Notes: generated by a model not told the origin, from the letters alone. A stretch of DNA of 51,630 nt from JBASEY01 sp049652745 (GCA_049652745.1 JBASEY010000046.1:1-51630); one strand, 5' to 3'. Positions 42,098 to 51,132 are shown, counted from the stretch's first letter. Numbers and translations are program-made.

Positions 42098-43270
42098 TTA
42101 CTTCATCGCTTTGTGTTTTTCGTGGATCGCGTCCGCCAGCTTGTCCAGCTCGGCAAACGTTTTATCGCTCGGAACACCTTTACACAAAATCGCGCCCAGC
42201 ACTTCCACTTTCAAATTCGGTATCAACCCGGAAATCTGTTCGACGGCTTTGGTTCCCCATCCATAAGAACCGATGATCGCCGCGTATTTCAACTTCGGTT
42301 TGAGCGCGTTCGCCAGATGTGTAGCTGAGAACACACTCGGGTGCGGCCCGACATGGACCGTCGGCGTGCCGATAACGATCGTTGCCGCATCGACAAGCGC
42401 CATCGCGAGCTTGCCGATATCCGTTGTCGACAACTCGAATTTTTGCACGGCGATATCCCGCTCGGCCAACGCCGCCACCAGGTAATCGACCATGATTTCC
42501 GTGCTGCCGTGCATCGAGATATACGGTATCACAACCAGATTCGACACATCATCGGCAACCCACTTTTCATAAGCCGACAAAATGCGTTCCGGCTGATCGA
42601 ATATCGGACCGTGGCTGGGTGCGATCATGTTGAAATCCAATTCCCTGACCTTCTTCAGGTTCCCTTTGATCATATTGCGAAACGGCATCATGATTTCCGC
42701 GTAATACCGCTTGGCCGCTTCGATGACATAGGGGTCATCCCCTGCATACAACCCGGACATAGCGATATGTGAGCCCAAAAAATCACACGTGAACAATAGT
42801 CGATCTTCCGGCAGATGCGTGACCATCGTCTCAGGCCAATGCACCCACGGCGTGTGTATGAACCGAAGCGTTTTATCCCCCAGCGAAACCGTCTCCCCGT
42901 CTTCCACCGTTCGTATCCGATCCGGGGAAATTTTCAGATGATCCACCAACAAATCTTTCGCCTTGGGCGTACAAATCAACTGAGCGTCCTTGTAGGTGTC
43001 CAGCACATACGGCAACATGCCCGAATGATCCTGCTCGGCATGCTGAGATACCACCCAGTCGATCTTTTTGACCGTCGAAAGCTGACGCTTCAACACATCG
43101 GCCATGTTCGGATCGACCGTGTCGATCAACACCGTCTTTTCCGACCCCTGCACTAGATAAGCATTGTAACTGGTACCGTCCGGCAGAGGAATCAACGAAT
43201 CAAACAACCGCCTGTTCCAATCGACCGCTCCCATCCAATAAACACCCTTACGAATTTTTCTCGCTCTCAT
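42098..43270 (-). CDS. A-type flavodiiron protein (O2 or NO reductase)
   Basis: The 390-residue protein starts at ATG 43270 behind AAAGGAG; an ATG six codons earlier has no ribosome site. The N-terminal beta-lactamase-like domain holds the diiron ligands: SQHAEQDHSG (HxExDH), HTPWVHWPETM, CDFLGSH and APSHGPIF. The C-terminal flavodoxin domain (about 250-390) has ISMHGSTEIM and IGSYGWGTKAVEQI. No rubredoxin or flavin reductase domain is fused, so it is a class A enzyme that needs a separate rubredoxin. In anaerobes it detoxifies oxygen or nitric oxide in the cytoplasm. A 16-bp inverted repeat lies about 60 bp upstream. Confidence 0.93.
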   Translation of the reverse strand: MRARKIRKGVYWMGAVDWNRRLFDSLIPLPDGTSYNAYLVQGSEKTVLIDTVDPNMADVLKRQLSTVKKIDWVVSQHAEQDHSGMLPYVLDTYKDAQLICTPKAKDLLVDHLKISPDRIRTVEDGETVSLGDKTLRFIHTPWVHWPETMVTHLPEDRLLFTCDFLGSHIAMSGLYAGDDPYVIEAAKRYYAEIMMPFRNMIKGNLKKVRELDFNMIAPSHGPIFDQPERILSAYEKWVADDVSNLVVIPYISMHGSTEIMVDYLVAALAERDIAVQKFELSTTDIGKLAMALVDAATIVIGTPTVHVGPHPSVFSATHLANALKPKLKYAAIIGSYGWGTKAVEQISGLIPNLKVEVLGAILCKGVPSDKTFAELDKLADAIHEKHKAMK

Positions 43271-43328
43271 AACCAGTCTCCTTTCCATGGTAATCGTTTA
43301 TCGATCACCCTGTTCGATTGAAACATAT

Positions 43329-43344
43329 TTGACTGAAAAGTCAA
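43329..43344. promoter_or_regulatory. Inverted repeat TTGACT-GAAA-AGTCAA upstream of the flavodiiron gene
   Basis: Six-bp arms flank four bases, 59 nt before the start codon. On the minus strand the first arm (TTGACT) could serve as a -35 box, but the -10 at 17 nt (TCAATC) is poor. An operator for an oxygen- or NO-responsive regulator is possible; no known site is matched. Confidence 0.35.
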
Positions 43345-43515
43345 TGAAACGATACGCACCTTCCCGATAAACGTGAAGCCTCGTCGGATAACACAATTTC
43401 ACAAACTCTTTTTCTGAAATCAGGGATATTTTTACAAGAATTACCAGAATGACCACTGATAACCGCAATTCGCGAAAAACACGTTTCCCTATCCCCTGTA
43501 TTTATCCCGACCTCA

Positions 43516-43626
43516 AAATTTGATGCAGGTGCAAAAATCCCGTTTTGAGCCCAAATCGCTCTCGAAAAGCCTTGAAAACACAATATCGATTCCTGGAAAA
43601 TCACTGTTTAAATATGCATCAAATTT
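43516..43626. repeat. Copy B of the 110-bp element, with perfect 12-bp terminal inverted repeats
   Basis: AAATTTGATGCA (43516-43527) and TGCATCAAATTT (43615-43626) are exact inverted ends around a 111-bp element with no coding capacity. The core blocks TTTTGAGCCCAAATCG, CCTTGAAAACACAA and GGAAAATCACT recur at 21,364 and 51,027. The form is that of a MITE-like non-autonomous element. It lies in the 677-bp gap (43271-43947) between the glycosyltransferase and the flavodiiron genes. The rest of that gap shows no gene. Confidence 0.75.
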
Positions 43627-43947
43627 CGTTCTCGCAAATACCAGATCGTTCTCTCCTTTTTAAAAGGTTGTTCATATTTTTGGAGTTTACGATGGCTCTT
43701 TGGTAAAACCGAATTGCAAACTTATTTGCTCTCTATCTCATACCTTGTTGTATAAATAGAGTCATAGCCCTTTAACACCATAACGCAAGTTCAAGATTTC
43801 AGTCCCGCCTGCATTACATCGTAAAAGCGGAATTAAAACTCAAATAAGGAAAAAGCTTTCCTTTAAATTGAGCGGTCATTACCTTTTCAAACGGTTGAAT
43901 GCACTGTAAAAACTCAATCAATCGTCATCGAGCTCATAACGAAAATA

Positions 43948-45063
43948 TCAAATAATTGTCTCTAAAAAAACATCGACAATTTTATCCAGGCTATATTTTT
44001 TGACATGCTCTTTGCCGACGGCGATCAGTTGTTCTCTGCGCTCGGGATTGTCCAGCAAATCACAAATTTTATCGGCAAACTCCGGCCAGGCTTCTTTCGG
44101 TAAAATATACGGACGGTATTGTTGCGGCGTATAGGACGGTATGTTCCCGCCGCCGTCCGTCGCGACAAACGGCACCTCCATCGCCATCGCCTCCAGCAAC
44201 ACCCGCGAAAACGCTTCAAAATTGCTGGTCATGATAAATACGTCCGCACAACCGTAGTATTTGGGCGTCTCGATATTCGGAGCCTTGCCCGGCATGAACA
44301 CCGTCCCCTGATCGATATGTTTCTGCAGACGGCTTTTCAGGGTGGTCCAATACCGACCGTCACCGACAATCACAAACACGACATCCTGCCGCTTCTGAAA
44401 CACGCTTTCGACAATCTCCGGCAACAGCGACGCCCGACCTTCTTCGACCTCATGCAGATACAACACGATCTTTTTGTCGGAAGGTATCCCGAACCTATCG
44501 GGTATTTCCCTGGTATTTACCTTTGAGCGATCGAACCGGTCCAAATTGATGTAATTCGGTACCACTTTCACCGACTCGCGTTTTATTGGGTATCGCTGCG
44601 TATAATAATCCGCCATAAAATCCGTGCCGGTCACCAGGTGATGCACCATTTTCAGGGTCACTTTCAGCATCGCACGCTGAGCTTTCCCTGTTTGCACGAT
44701 ATCGTCCAGCGCCTCCATGACGATACAATGCCACAAATAGGTGCGGCCTCCGGTCAATCGGTTCACGACTGCCGAAAACCGTGCCGGATCCGTCGTATAG
44801 TGATGATAGAAAATTTTGTATCCCTTCATCCTGGCCTGAAGGATGGCCCAATACCGCCGCAGCCGCGCTTTCAACCCGTGACCGGTCAAGTCGAGCACTT
44901 CTGTCGGCGAATCAAACACCGGAGGCTCCTCCGCTTCCATCACATGCAGCCGCAGATCGGTTCGCTTTCCCAGCGCTTCGATAAATTCATAGATATGATA
45001 ATAATGACGATGTGTCGCCACGCGATAATTCAGCAGACTGTAACAAATTTTTCGACGTTTCAT
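43948..45063 (-). CDS. Glycosyltransferase family 4 (group 1)
   Basis: The 371-residue protein has the GT-B fold. The N-terminal domain is variable; in the C-terminal nucleotide-sugar domain VFVIVGDGRYW, FMPGKAPNIETPKYYGCADVFIMTS and FSRVLLEAMAMEVPFVATDGGGNIPSY (the E-x7-E type motif) are characteristic. It would transfer a sugar from an activated donor to a glycan, consistent with the Kdo and fucose genes a few kb away. Donor and acceptor are unknown. The upstream ribosome site is weak. Confidence 0.85.
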   Translation of the reverse strand: MKRRKICYSLLNYRVATHRHYYHIYEFIEALGKRTDLRLHVMEAEEPPVFDSPTEVLDLTGHGLKARLRRYWAILQARMKGYKIFYHHYTTDPARFSAVVNRLTGGRTYLWHCIVMEALDDIVQTGKAQRAMLKVTLKMVHHLVTGTDFMADYYTQRYPIKRESVKVVPNYINLDRFDRSKVNTREIPDRFGIPSDKKIVLYLHEVEEGRASLLPEIVESVFQKRQDVVFVIVGDGRYWTTLKSRLQKHIDQGTVFMPGKAPNIETPKYYGCADVFIMTSNFEAFSRVLLEAMAMEVPFVATDGGGNIPSYTPQQYRPYILPKEAWPEFADKICDLLDNPERREQLIAVGKEHVKKYSLDKIVDVFLETII

Positions 45064-45209
45064 GTTTCGACCCGGACGAAAATCCCTTTAAACCAAAAGT
45101 AAGATAACAATTTTACCGGTATAATTCATCTTTATTAAAGAGCTGTTTCAGTTGCAGTCTTTTTTATTAACCGCTAATGAACGCCAATAACATCTAAATC
45201 ACCCAATAA

Positions 45210-45300
45210 AAATTGGAAGTCTGTCCCTCGAAAATGGGACTTATGGGACGGATGGGACATGGGACCTATGGGACGTACTAAAATTGGAAGTCTATCCCCT
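45210..45300. repeat. TTGGAAGTCTGTCCC motif pair enclosing five ATGGGAC units
   Basis: AATTGGAAGTCTGTCCC starts at 45,211 and a variant, AATTGGAAGTCTATCCCC, at about 45,283. Between them ATGGGAC occurs five times, beginning at 45234, 45243, 45252, 45259 and 45268. The outer motif is the reverse of that at 608 and 699. It lies in a 549-bp gap (45064-45612) with no credible gene. Confidence 0.7.
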
Positions 45301-45370
45301 AATTAATTGATGTCCAAAATCTGGTGACTTGGTGACTGGTTATTGAATATTGACTTCGCATCCCCAATGG

Positions 45371-45476
45371 CTGTTTGAAAACGATTTCAAAGATTACAAA
45401 GATGGGCAGGATTAGACTCTTAGAAAGAAAAGACTAATCCTGGTAATCCTTTAATCCTGTAATCGTGTTCAGACAA
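45371..45476. repeat. Copy 3 of the CTGAACACGATTAC interspersed repeat (inverted)
   Basis: It runs from GTTTGAAAACGATTTCAAAG to TAATCGTGTTCAGAC. Inner blocks AGATTACAAAGATGGGCAGG and GGTAATCCTTTAATCC are the reverse of those in copies 1 and 2. It differs mainly at its left arm. Confidence 0.75.
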
Positions 45477-45612
45477 TGAAGGATACTGGTGCTCTGCCAG
45501 CGCTTCAGAATTTCCAGATGTCTGTCCCTAGCACCCTGCCTCATGCACACCGAAGGCTGATACCCGATCAAAATTTTTCGATATAAAACAACGAATTAGA
45601 TTCAGTAACCGT

Positions 45613-46554
45613 TTACTGAATCGGGTTCATCTCCAGAAATTCCTGAGCTTCCACTGCGGCCATACACCCCATTCCCGCCGCGGTGATCGCCTGTCGGTAT
45701 CGGGAATCTCTGACATCCCCGGCAGCAAACACGCCGGCTATACATGTCGCAACTTTTCCGCGTTCACAGACGATAAATCCACTTTCGTCCAATGGGAGTT
45801 GTCCTTTCAAAAATCCTGTGTTCGGATCATGACCGATCGCCATGAAAACGCCTTCGACGTCCAGACGGCTGATGACATTGGTTTTGACGTTGCGGATTTT
45901 GACGCCGCTCACGCCGGTTTTGACGTCACCGATAATTTCATCGACCACGGAATCCCAGACAAATTTGATTTTTTTGTTCCGCATCGCTCGGTCTTGCATA
46001 TATTTCGAGGCTCGCAGTTCGTCGCGTCGGTGGATGACCAGCACTTCGGTCGCAAACCGCGTCAGATGGATCGCCTCTTCCATCGCCGTATCACCGCCGC
46101 CGACGACGGCAACACGTTTTTCCGAGAAGAAAAAGCCGTCACATGTCGCGCAGGCGGACACTCCGTGACCGCGCAGGCGCTGTTCCGATTCGATGTTCAG
46201 CCATCTGGCCGATGCGCCGCTGGCGATGATTATCGCATCCGCTAACAGGACCTGGCCATCGCCATAGCGAACCGTGAACGGCCGCTTTTCCAGTTCGACT
46301 TCCGTGACTTCTTCCTGAACGAGTTCCGCACCGAAACGCAGAGCCTGCTTTCGACAGTTCTCCATCAGTTCCGGACCCGAAATACCATCCGGCCAACCGG
46401 GAAAATTTTCGACGTCCGTCGTGATCATGAGCTGTCCGCCCGGCTGTACCCCCTCGAATACAACCGGCTCCATTTTCGCTCGAGCCGTATATATCGCCGC
46501 CGTCAACCCCGCCGGCCCGCTACCGATAATGACTATTTGAACTCGTTTTTTCAT
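45613..46554 (-). CDS. trxB: Thioredoxin reductase
   Basis: The 313-residue flavoprotein has the FAD loop VIIGSGPAGLTAAIYTARA, GGQLMITTDVENFPG, the redox-active disulfide ACATCDGFF (about residues 135-138), the second nucleotide loop VVGGGDTAMEEAIHLTRFA, and the C-terminal VFAAGDVRDSRYRQAITAAGMGCMAAVEA. It reduces thioredoxin, usually with NADPH, in the cytoplasm. The NADPH-binding HRRDELRAS segment is present, favouring NADPH. The ribosome site CAGGAGAAAGAC precedes ATG 46554. It is 125 bp downstream of kdsD on the same strand. Confidence 0.95.
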   Translation of the reverse strand: MKKRVQIVIIGSGPAGLTAAIYTARAKMEPVVFEGVQPGGQLMITTDVENFPGWPDGISGPELMENCRKQALRFGAELVQEEVTEVELEKRPFTVRYGDGQVLLADAIIIASGASARWLNIESEQRLRGHGVSACATCDGFFFSEKRVAVVGGGDTAMEEAIHLTRFATEVLVIHRRDELRASKYMQDRAMRNKKIKFVWDSVVDEIIGDVKTGVSGVKIRNVKTNVISRLDVEGVFMAIGHDPNTGFLKGQLPLDESGFIVCERGKVATCIAGVFAAGDVRDSRYRQAITAAGMGCMAAVEAQEFLEMNPIQ

Positions 46555-46679
46555 TGTCTTTCTCCTGTTCCGAACTACTTCGTCTACCGATGGTTGAATC
46601 TATCCGAAACCCATCTTTTTTTTCAAGCAAAAACCGATTTTGATTAAAAAAACTCGACCTCAATCGTTTTAAGGATCAT

Positions 46680-47660
46680 CTATGCCTGTAATCCGGCAAT
46701 GACAAGGTCATGTAATCGGATTATCCCGCAGGCTCTACCGGCATCATCGATCACCGGTAAAACGGAGATCTGGCTTTTCCGACGCTCCATCAATCGCAGC
46801 GCCTCGATCGCCGGGCTGGCCTTGTGCACATAGATAGGATTCCGCGTCATCAGTTCATCGACCGGCATCGACATGATATCGGTCCGCTGCTGGATTGCCC
46901 GACGCAGGTCGCCGTCCGTAAAAATTCCCAACAGTTTGTGTTGATGATCCACGATCAGAATAGCGCCCATCGTCTTCCCCGTCATCGTCACCAACGCCTC
47001 TTGCATCGGCGTGCCGGTCACGACCAGCGGGTTGTCCTCGCCGGTATGCATCAGATCCTCGATCTTCAACAATAGCCGTTTACCCAGGGCTCCCGCCGGG
47101 TGAAACTCGGCAAAATTATCGGGTTTGAAATCGTGTAATTTGATCAATGCCGACGCCAACGCGTCCCCGATCACCATCTGCACGGTCGTGCTGGCCATCG
47201 GCGCCATACCCATCGGGCACGCCTCACGCGGAACCCGGTATGGGATGACAATATCGGCCATTCGGCCCAGATAGGATTGCGGATGCGCCGTCACGGCGAT
47301 AACCCGTATTTTTCGGGAGCGTAAAAACAGCATCAGTTTTCTGACTTCGTCGGATTCTCCGCTGTTCGACAGCATCAATATGATGTCCTGCGGTAAAATC
47401 ATGCCCATATCACCATGCAGGCATTCGACAGGATGCACGAAAACCGCCTGTGTGCCGGTGCTGGACAGTGTCGAAGCGATCTTGCGGGCGACCAAACCGG
47501 ACTTGCCGACGCCCATCGTGACGATTTTGCCGCTGCAGCTCATCATCGCCCGCACCGCGTCGATCATACCCTGACCCAGCAGTTCACGGGAGGCTGTCAG
47601 CGCCTCGCATTCACGCTCGAAAACTTCTGTTACCGTCAGTAAAATATCATGCTCGGTCAT
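46680..47660 (-). CDS. kdsD: Arabinose-5-phosphate isomerase (KdsD/KpsF) with CBS pair
   Basis: The 326-residue protein starts at ATG 47660 behind GAAAGGGAACATTG. An N-terminal SIS sugar-isomerase domain (GKIVTMGVGKSGLVARKIASTL, STGTQAVFVHPVECLHGDMGMI, SNSGESDEVRKLM, FAEFHPAGALGKRLL) is followed by two CBS domains (LIVDHQHKLLGIFTDGDLRRAI and the IRLHDLV end). It converts ribulose 5-phosphate to arabinose 5-phosphate, the first committed step to Kdo. It overlaps the end of kdsA by 14 bp, which supports joint expression. Confidence 0.93.
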   Translation of the reverse strand: MTEHDILLTVTEVFERECEALTASRELLGQGMIDAVRAMMSCSGKIVTMGVGKSGLVARKIASTLSSTGTQAVFVHPVECLHGDMGMILPQDIILMLSNSGESDEVRKLMLFLRSRKIRVIAVTAHPQSYLGRMADIVIPYRVPREACPMGMAPMASTTVQMVIGDALASALIKLHDFKPDNFAEFHPAGALGKRLLLKIEDLMHTGEDNPLVVTGTPMQEALVTMTGKTMGAILIVDHQHKLLGIFTDGDLRRAIQQRTDIMSMPVDELMTRNPIYVHKASPAIEALRLMERRKSQISVLPVIDDAGRACGIIRLHDLVIAGLQA

Positions 47661-48498
47661 CAATGTTCCCTTTCAATCCGGTGACGATCGCTCGAATATC
47701 CTTCAAAAGTTTTATCAACGTCTGCGGTGAAATCATGTTCGGACCATCACACGGCGCGTCATCGGGACTATCGTGCACCTCCAGAAAAAAACCATGCACG
47801 CCCAGAGCGGCTGCGGCGCGGCACAACCCCGGAACGAAATCTCTGTTGCCGCCTGAATGGGAGCCGCTTCCGGCCGGTTGCTGCACGGCATGTGTGCCGT
47901 CGAAAACCAGTGGCGCTCCGAATCGTTTCATGATTTCCATCCCGGTAAAATCCACCACCAGGCGATGGTATCCAAACGAAGCGCCTCGTTCGGTCAGTGT
48001 CAGGCGTTCGATACCGCATTCCCGCGCTTTATCGACAATATGACCCATACTTTCAGGGCTCATGAACTGGCCTTTTTTGACGTTGACCGCGATATCGTGC
48101 TTGCCCGCTTCGATATACAAATCCGTCTGGCGGCACAGAAACGCCGGTATCTGGATCATGCTGACCACGTTAGCGGCGCGGGCGATCTGATCGACGGCGT
48201 GGATATCGGTCAGCACCGGAACGCCGATTTTGGATCGCACTTTCCCGAGTATCTCAAGACCCTTATCGATACCCGGTCCGCGAAAAGAATAGATCGAGGA
48301 TCGATTGGCTTTGTCGTAACTGGATTTAAAAACATAGCTGAATCCTGCGTTTTGCACGAGTTCTTTCAGCATGGCGGCCATGTCCAGCGCATGGCTTTCC
48401 GATTCGATGACGCAGGGGCCGGCGATGATCGGCGGCAGATCGCCCGACCCGAACGTGACGTCGCCGACCGGCACCGGGTTCACAGTGGGATTAGTCAT
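47647..48498 (-). CDS. kdsA: 3-deoxy-8-phosphooctulonate synthase, metal-dependent type
   Basis: The product is 283 residues from ATG 48498 (AAAGGG at 9 nt); an upstream GTG is less likely. Features: PIIAGPCVIESE near the start, FKSSYDKANRSS, GLEILGKVRSKIGVPVLTDIH, QIPAFLCRQTDL, KKGQFMSPESM, TERGASFGY, DGTHAVQQPAG and GFFLEVHDSPDDAPCDGPN. The Cys in AGPCVIES matches the metal-binding Cys of Aquifex-type KdsA, where the metal-free E. coli enzyme has Asn. It condenses arabinose 5-phosphate and phosphoenolpyruvate to Kdo 8-phosphate for lipopolysaccharide. It overlaps fcl by 8 bp. Confidence 0.94.
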   Translation of the reverse strand: MTNPTVNPVPVGDVTFGSGDLPPIIAGPCVIESESHALDMAAMLKELVQNAGFSYVFKSSYDKANRSSIYSFRGPGIDKGLEILGKVRSKIGVPVLTDIHAVDQIARAANVVSMIQIPAFLCRQTDLYIEAGKHDIAVNVKKGQFMSPESMGHIVDKARECGIERLTLTERGASFGYHRLVVDFTGMEIMKRFGAPLVFDGTHAVQQPAGSGSHSGGNRDFVPGLCRAAAALGVHGFFLEVHDSPDDAPCDGPNMISPQTLIKLLKDIRAIVTGLKGNIDDRA

Positions 48499-49450
48499 TG
48501 GTTGTATCACCCTTTCGTATGGTTTCGTAATACTCGATCGTTTCTTTCAAGCCCTGCCTGAAATCGGTTTTGGCTCTGAACCCGAAGTAATCGAACGCGC
48601 GCTGCGTATCCAGCAAGCGCCGCGGCTGCCCGTCGGGTTTGGTGGTATCCCATACGATATCGCCTTTAAATCGAGTCAGTTCGGCGATCAGAGATGCCAG
48701 TTCCCGGATCGAAATCTCGAAGCCCGCGCCGAGGTTGCACGGTTCTTCGCCGTCGTACCGCTCAGTGGCCATGACGATGCCTTGGGCGGCGTCTTTGACA
48801 TACAAAAACTCCCGGGTAGCGCGGCCTGTTCCCCACACTTCGACGCGAGGTTGACCGGATTCCCGTGCGTCGACACATTTTTTTATCAGAGCGGGAATGA
48901 CGTGGGATGATTCGGGATTGAAATTGTCTCCGGGGCCGTAAAGGTTGACGGGGAGCAGATAGATCGTGTTCAGGTTATATTCGGCTCGATACGCCTGAGC
49001 CTGCACCAGCAGCATTTTTTTGGCCAGGCCGTAGGGTGCGTTGGTTTCTTCAGGGTAGCCGTCCCACAGGTGGTCTTCTTTGAACGGTATCGGTGTAAAT
49101 TTCGGATAGGCGCATATCGTGCCGATAGCGGTGAGTTTTTTGACGTTATACAGGCGGGCCTGTTCGATGATCATGGCTCCCATCATCAGGTTTTTGTAAA
49201 AAAACGATCCGGGATGTTTGCGGTTGGCGCCGATACCGCCGACCACGGCTGCCAGGTGTATGACGACGGTCGGACAAAAATCTTTGTAAACGCGTTCGAC
49301 ATCTTCGTATCGGGTCAGGTCGTATTGTGCCTGGCGAGGTGCGAATATTTTGTCGTCGCTGACGCCTTTGCGTCGAAGTTCGTCACAGACGTGCCTGCCG
49401 AGAAATCCGGCGCCTCCTGTAACAAGAAACCGTTCATTTTCGATGATCAT
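48491..49450 (-). CDS. fcl: GDP-L-fucose synthase
   Basis: The 319-residue short-chain dehydrogenase has FLVTGGAGFLGRHV, HLAAVVGGIGANRKHPGSFF, GTICAYPKFTPIPFKEDHLW, NAPYGLAKKMLL (catalytic Tyr-x3-Lys), LYGPGDNFNPESSHVIPALI, TGRATREFLYVKDAA and DTTKPDGQPRRLLD. These are specific to the WcaG/Fcl family. It makes GDP-fucose from the 4-keto-6-deoxymannose product of Gmd; gmd is not in the window. The ribosome site GAGGAGGGCTGCAGG precedes ATG 49450. It is the first gene of the fcl-kdsA-kdsD operon for surface sugars. Confidence 0.94.
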   Translation of the reverse strand: MIIENERFLVTGGAGFLGRHVCDELRRKGVSDDKIFAPRQAQYDLTRYEDVERVYKDFCPTVVIHLAAVVGGIGANRKHPGSFFYKNLMMGAMIIEQARLYNVKKLTAIGTICAYPKFTPIPFKEDHLWDGYPEETNAPYGLAKKMLLVQAQAYRAEYNLNTIYLLPVNLYGPGDNFNPESSHVIPALIKKCVDARESGQPRVEVWGTGRATREFLYVKDAAQGIVMATERYDGEEPCNLGAGFEISIRELASLIAELTRFKGDIVWDTTKPDGQPRRLLDTQRAFDYFGFRAKTDFRQGLKETIEYYETIRKGDTTND

Positions 49451-49557
49451 CCTGCAGCCCTCCTCATATATTCAATGTTTAAAGGCGCTGGATAGAGTGT
49501 AATGGGTTCGGGCGGGTTTGTAAATTGGGGGGCGAGTGGAACCGCACAAGAAGAGTG

Positions 49558-49676
49558 CTGCCCATTTTTGTAATCTTTGGAATCGTGATCAAGCAGACAC
49601 TCCAAGGAAGCATGTTATTAAAACAGCGGGAATTCAGGTTATATTTTAAAAGAAGAGCATGATTAGATTGTAAAGA
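49558..49676. repeat. Partial or degraded copy of the CTGAACACGATTAC repeat
   Basis: CCCATTTTTGTAATCTTTGG followed by AATCGTGATCAAGCAGACAC matches the right half of copy 1. A further fragment, GATTAGATTGTAAAGATTGG at 49,658 or so, resembles its reverse. The left arm is missing. It sits upstream of the small gene at 49,710. Confidence 0.6.
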
Positions 49677-49709
49677 TTGGCAGCGCTTTATTAAAAAGAA
49701 ATAGAGAAT

Positions 49710-49940
49710 TTGCCAAGAGGATCTGTATCATTGAAGAAGCGTAACGGCAATGCCTACGTATATATCGCTTATCGAGAAGGCAAAAAAATGAAATTTAAGT
49801 ACGTGGGCAAAGAATCATCTCCAAAAGCAGTTGAAATTTCTGGTCTAATAAAAAAGCGTCAAGAAAAAACCAAACATTTAGGTGACGTGATGGCTGATAT
49901 CCGAAATATAAAGAAGGTGCTGAATGATTGGCCTAACTGA
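49710..49940 (+). CDS. Small DUF6788-like protein of unknown function
   Basis: The 76-residue product begins at TTG 49710; no ATG is available before the upstream stop at 49692, and no strong ribosome site is visible. It reads PRGSVSLKKRNGNAYVYIAY, REGKKMKFKYVGKESSPKAV, then a charged helix (LIKKRQEKTKHLGDVMADIR). The pattern of 'RGS-x-x-K ... Y-x-Y-x-x-Y-R-E-G-x-x-x-x-K-Y-x-G' is seen in short proteins near mobile or defence genes, where it may bind nucleic acid like an integrase arm domain. Base use is AT-richer than in the operons to the left, suggesting an acquired segment. Confidence 0.6.
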   Translation: MPRGSVSLKKRNGNAYVYIAYREGKKMKFKYVGKESSPKAVEISGLIKKRQEKTKHLGDVMADIRNIKKVLNDWPN

Positions 49941-50039
49941 TCTGAATCTATATGAACCTCTCAAACTTACCCTTTTAGTTTATTTCACTAATCTTTCATA
50001 GGCCAGGTGTCTCATTCATATTGACACAGAAGGAATAGT

Positions 50040-50903
50040 TTATTTTGTATTTATTTCTCGAGTCCAGATTTTTTTAAAACCAGCTTTGCGGCATAAGTCT
50101 TTTACCGTTTCAAGCTGTCCAGGATCATGATTTCTATCGTATAATATTTCCACAGGAAGGTGCTTATCTTTTTCCGCTGCATCTGCAAGAACACGTGAAA
50201 GATTTGAAAAGTTTATCCGTTTACCATTCAGCGTTAAAATATCTTCAGTTATGGTGAGTTTTAAAACACCATTTACTGGAGTAGGTTTGGTGTCCGATAT
50301 AACCGAGTTTTTCATCGATAAATGGAACAAGATATTTTTCGTCACAAAAATCAGAAGTCCTCCAAAAACTAAAACCAAAAACAGCCGTATCAAGCATTTG
50401 AGTGGTTTTTTCGAGGATAATACTGGCGCTGAAATCGGCGGCAAAATATTTTGAACAGGTGAAGGTATTACGGGAGTCATCAAAGATTGGTTGAATAGTG
50501 AAACAGGATTTGTCTGACAGGGAGAATCGGGTACTGAAATAGGGGTTGAAATCGTTTTAAAAGCCAATGCCCAACTGTTTACTATCCAAATCGTCATCTC
50601 TGAGTTATGACCGGTTTTTTCAGCGAGATCGCTTGCTACTTCTAAAACCAATTCTGTTGCTTTCCTTCCTTTTTTGATTTTTGATATTCTCTCAGCCACA
50701 CCAAGTCTCGCTGAATCGGAAAGCAATTGAGCTTCAATAGGATATTTGGGGGTAAGACAATCTTTTATTATTGATGAGCAAAAAGCTGTATCTTTTATAA
50801 AACGCTCACCATAATGGCAATGCAGATCATTTAGGTCTTTAGATGTCTCTTGTATTTTGATCATCCCTTGATTTAGTCTATGATCTGGAGATTTTTTCGT
50901 CAA
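50040..50903 (-). CDS. Single-span membrane protein: SWALA-type helical domain plus ExbD-like periplasmic C-terminus
   Basis: The 287-residue protein has three parts. Residues 45-120 (EAQLLSDSARLGVAER ... TELVLEVASDLAEKTGHN ... WIVNSWALAFK) resemble a helical module ending in 'W-x-V-x-S-W-A-L-A', which is found attached to kinases, VWA and other signalling proteins. A Pro/Ser-rich linker leads to a membrane span (about 171-188, LIRLFLVLVFGGLLIFV). The C-terminus (LTITEDILTLNGKRINFSNL ... LPVEILYDRNHDPGQLETVK ... AGFKKIW) has the layout of the ExbD/TolR periplasmic domain. Function unknown. It is divergent from the VWA gene to the right. AT-rich base use. Confidence 0.6.
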   Translation of the reverse strand: MTKKSPDHRLNQGMIKIQETSKDLNDLHCHYGERFIKDTAFCSSIIKDCLTPKYPIEAQLLSDSARLGVAERISKIKKGRKATELVLEVASDLAEKTGHNSEMTIWIVNSWALAFKTISTPISVPDSPCQTNPVSLFNQSLMTPVIPSPVQNILPPISAPVLSSKKPLKCLIRLFLVLVFGGLLIFVTKNILFHLSMKNSVISDTKPTPVNGVLKLTITEDILTLNGKRINFSNLSRVLADAAEKDKHLPVEILYDRNHDPGQLETVKDLCRKAGFKKIWTREINTK

Positions 50904-51026
50904 GTTTGGTAATTTTTAATAAAAATATAGTCGCCAAGAAATGAATACCAAAAGGCCAATTTTTCATTTATAGACACCTGAAAATGTATTCAGTGATTTT
51001 GTTTACTTTTTTCTGCCCTATTAAAA

Positions 51027-51132
51027 TATGATGCAAGTGTAATAATCCTATTTTGAGCCCAAATCGCCCTTGTAAGCCGTTGAAAACACAACATTGGTTT
51101 CCCGGAAAATTACTTTTTACACATACATCAAG
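51027..51132. repeat. Copy C of the 110-bp interspersed element
   Basis: It matches copy B over TTTTGAGCCCAAATCGC, GTTGAAAACACAACAT and GGAAAATTACTTTTTAC. The ends (TATGATGCA and TACATCAAG) keep a weak inverted repeat. It fills part of the 397-bp gap 50904-51300. The remainder holds the candidate promoter of the VWA gene. Confidence 0.75.

Noticed and set aside
39885..45476. CRISPR array from the recurring GGATTAAAGGATTACC blocks
   Set aside because: Copies are few, irregularly spaced, in both orientations and internally palindromic; no cas genes are present.
46555..46679. Rho-independent terminator after kdsD (T-run near 46,650)
   Set aside because: Only a 3-bp stem precedes the T-run, too weak to call.
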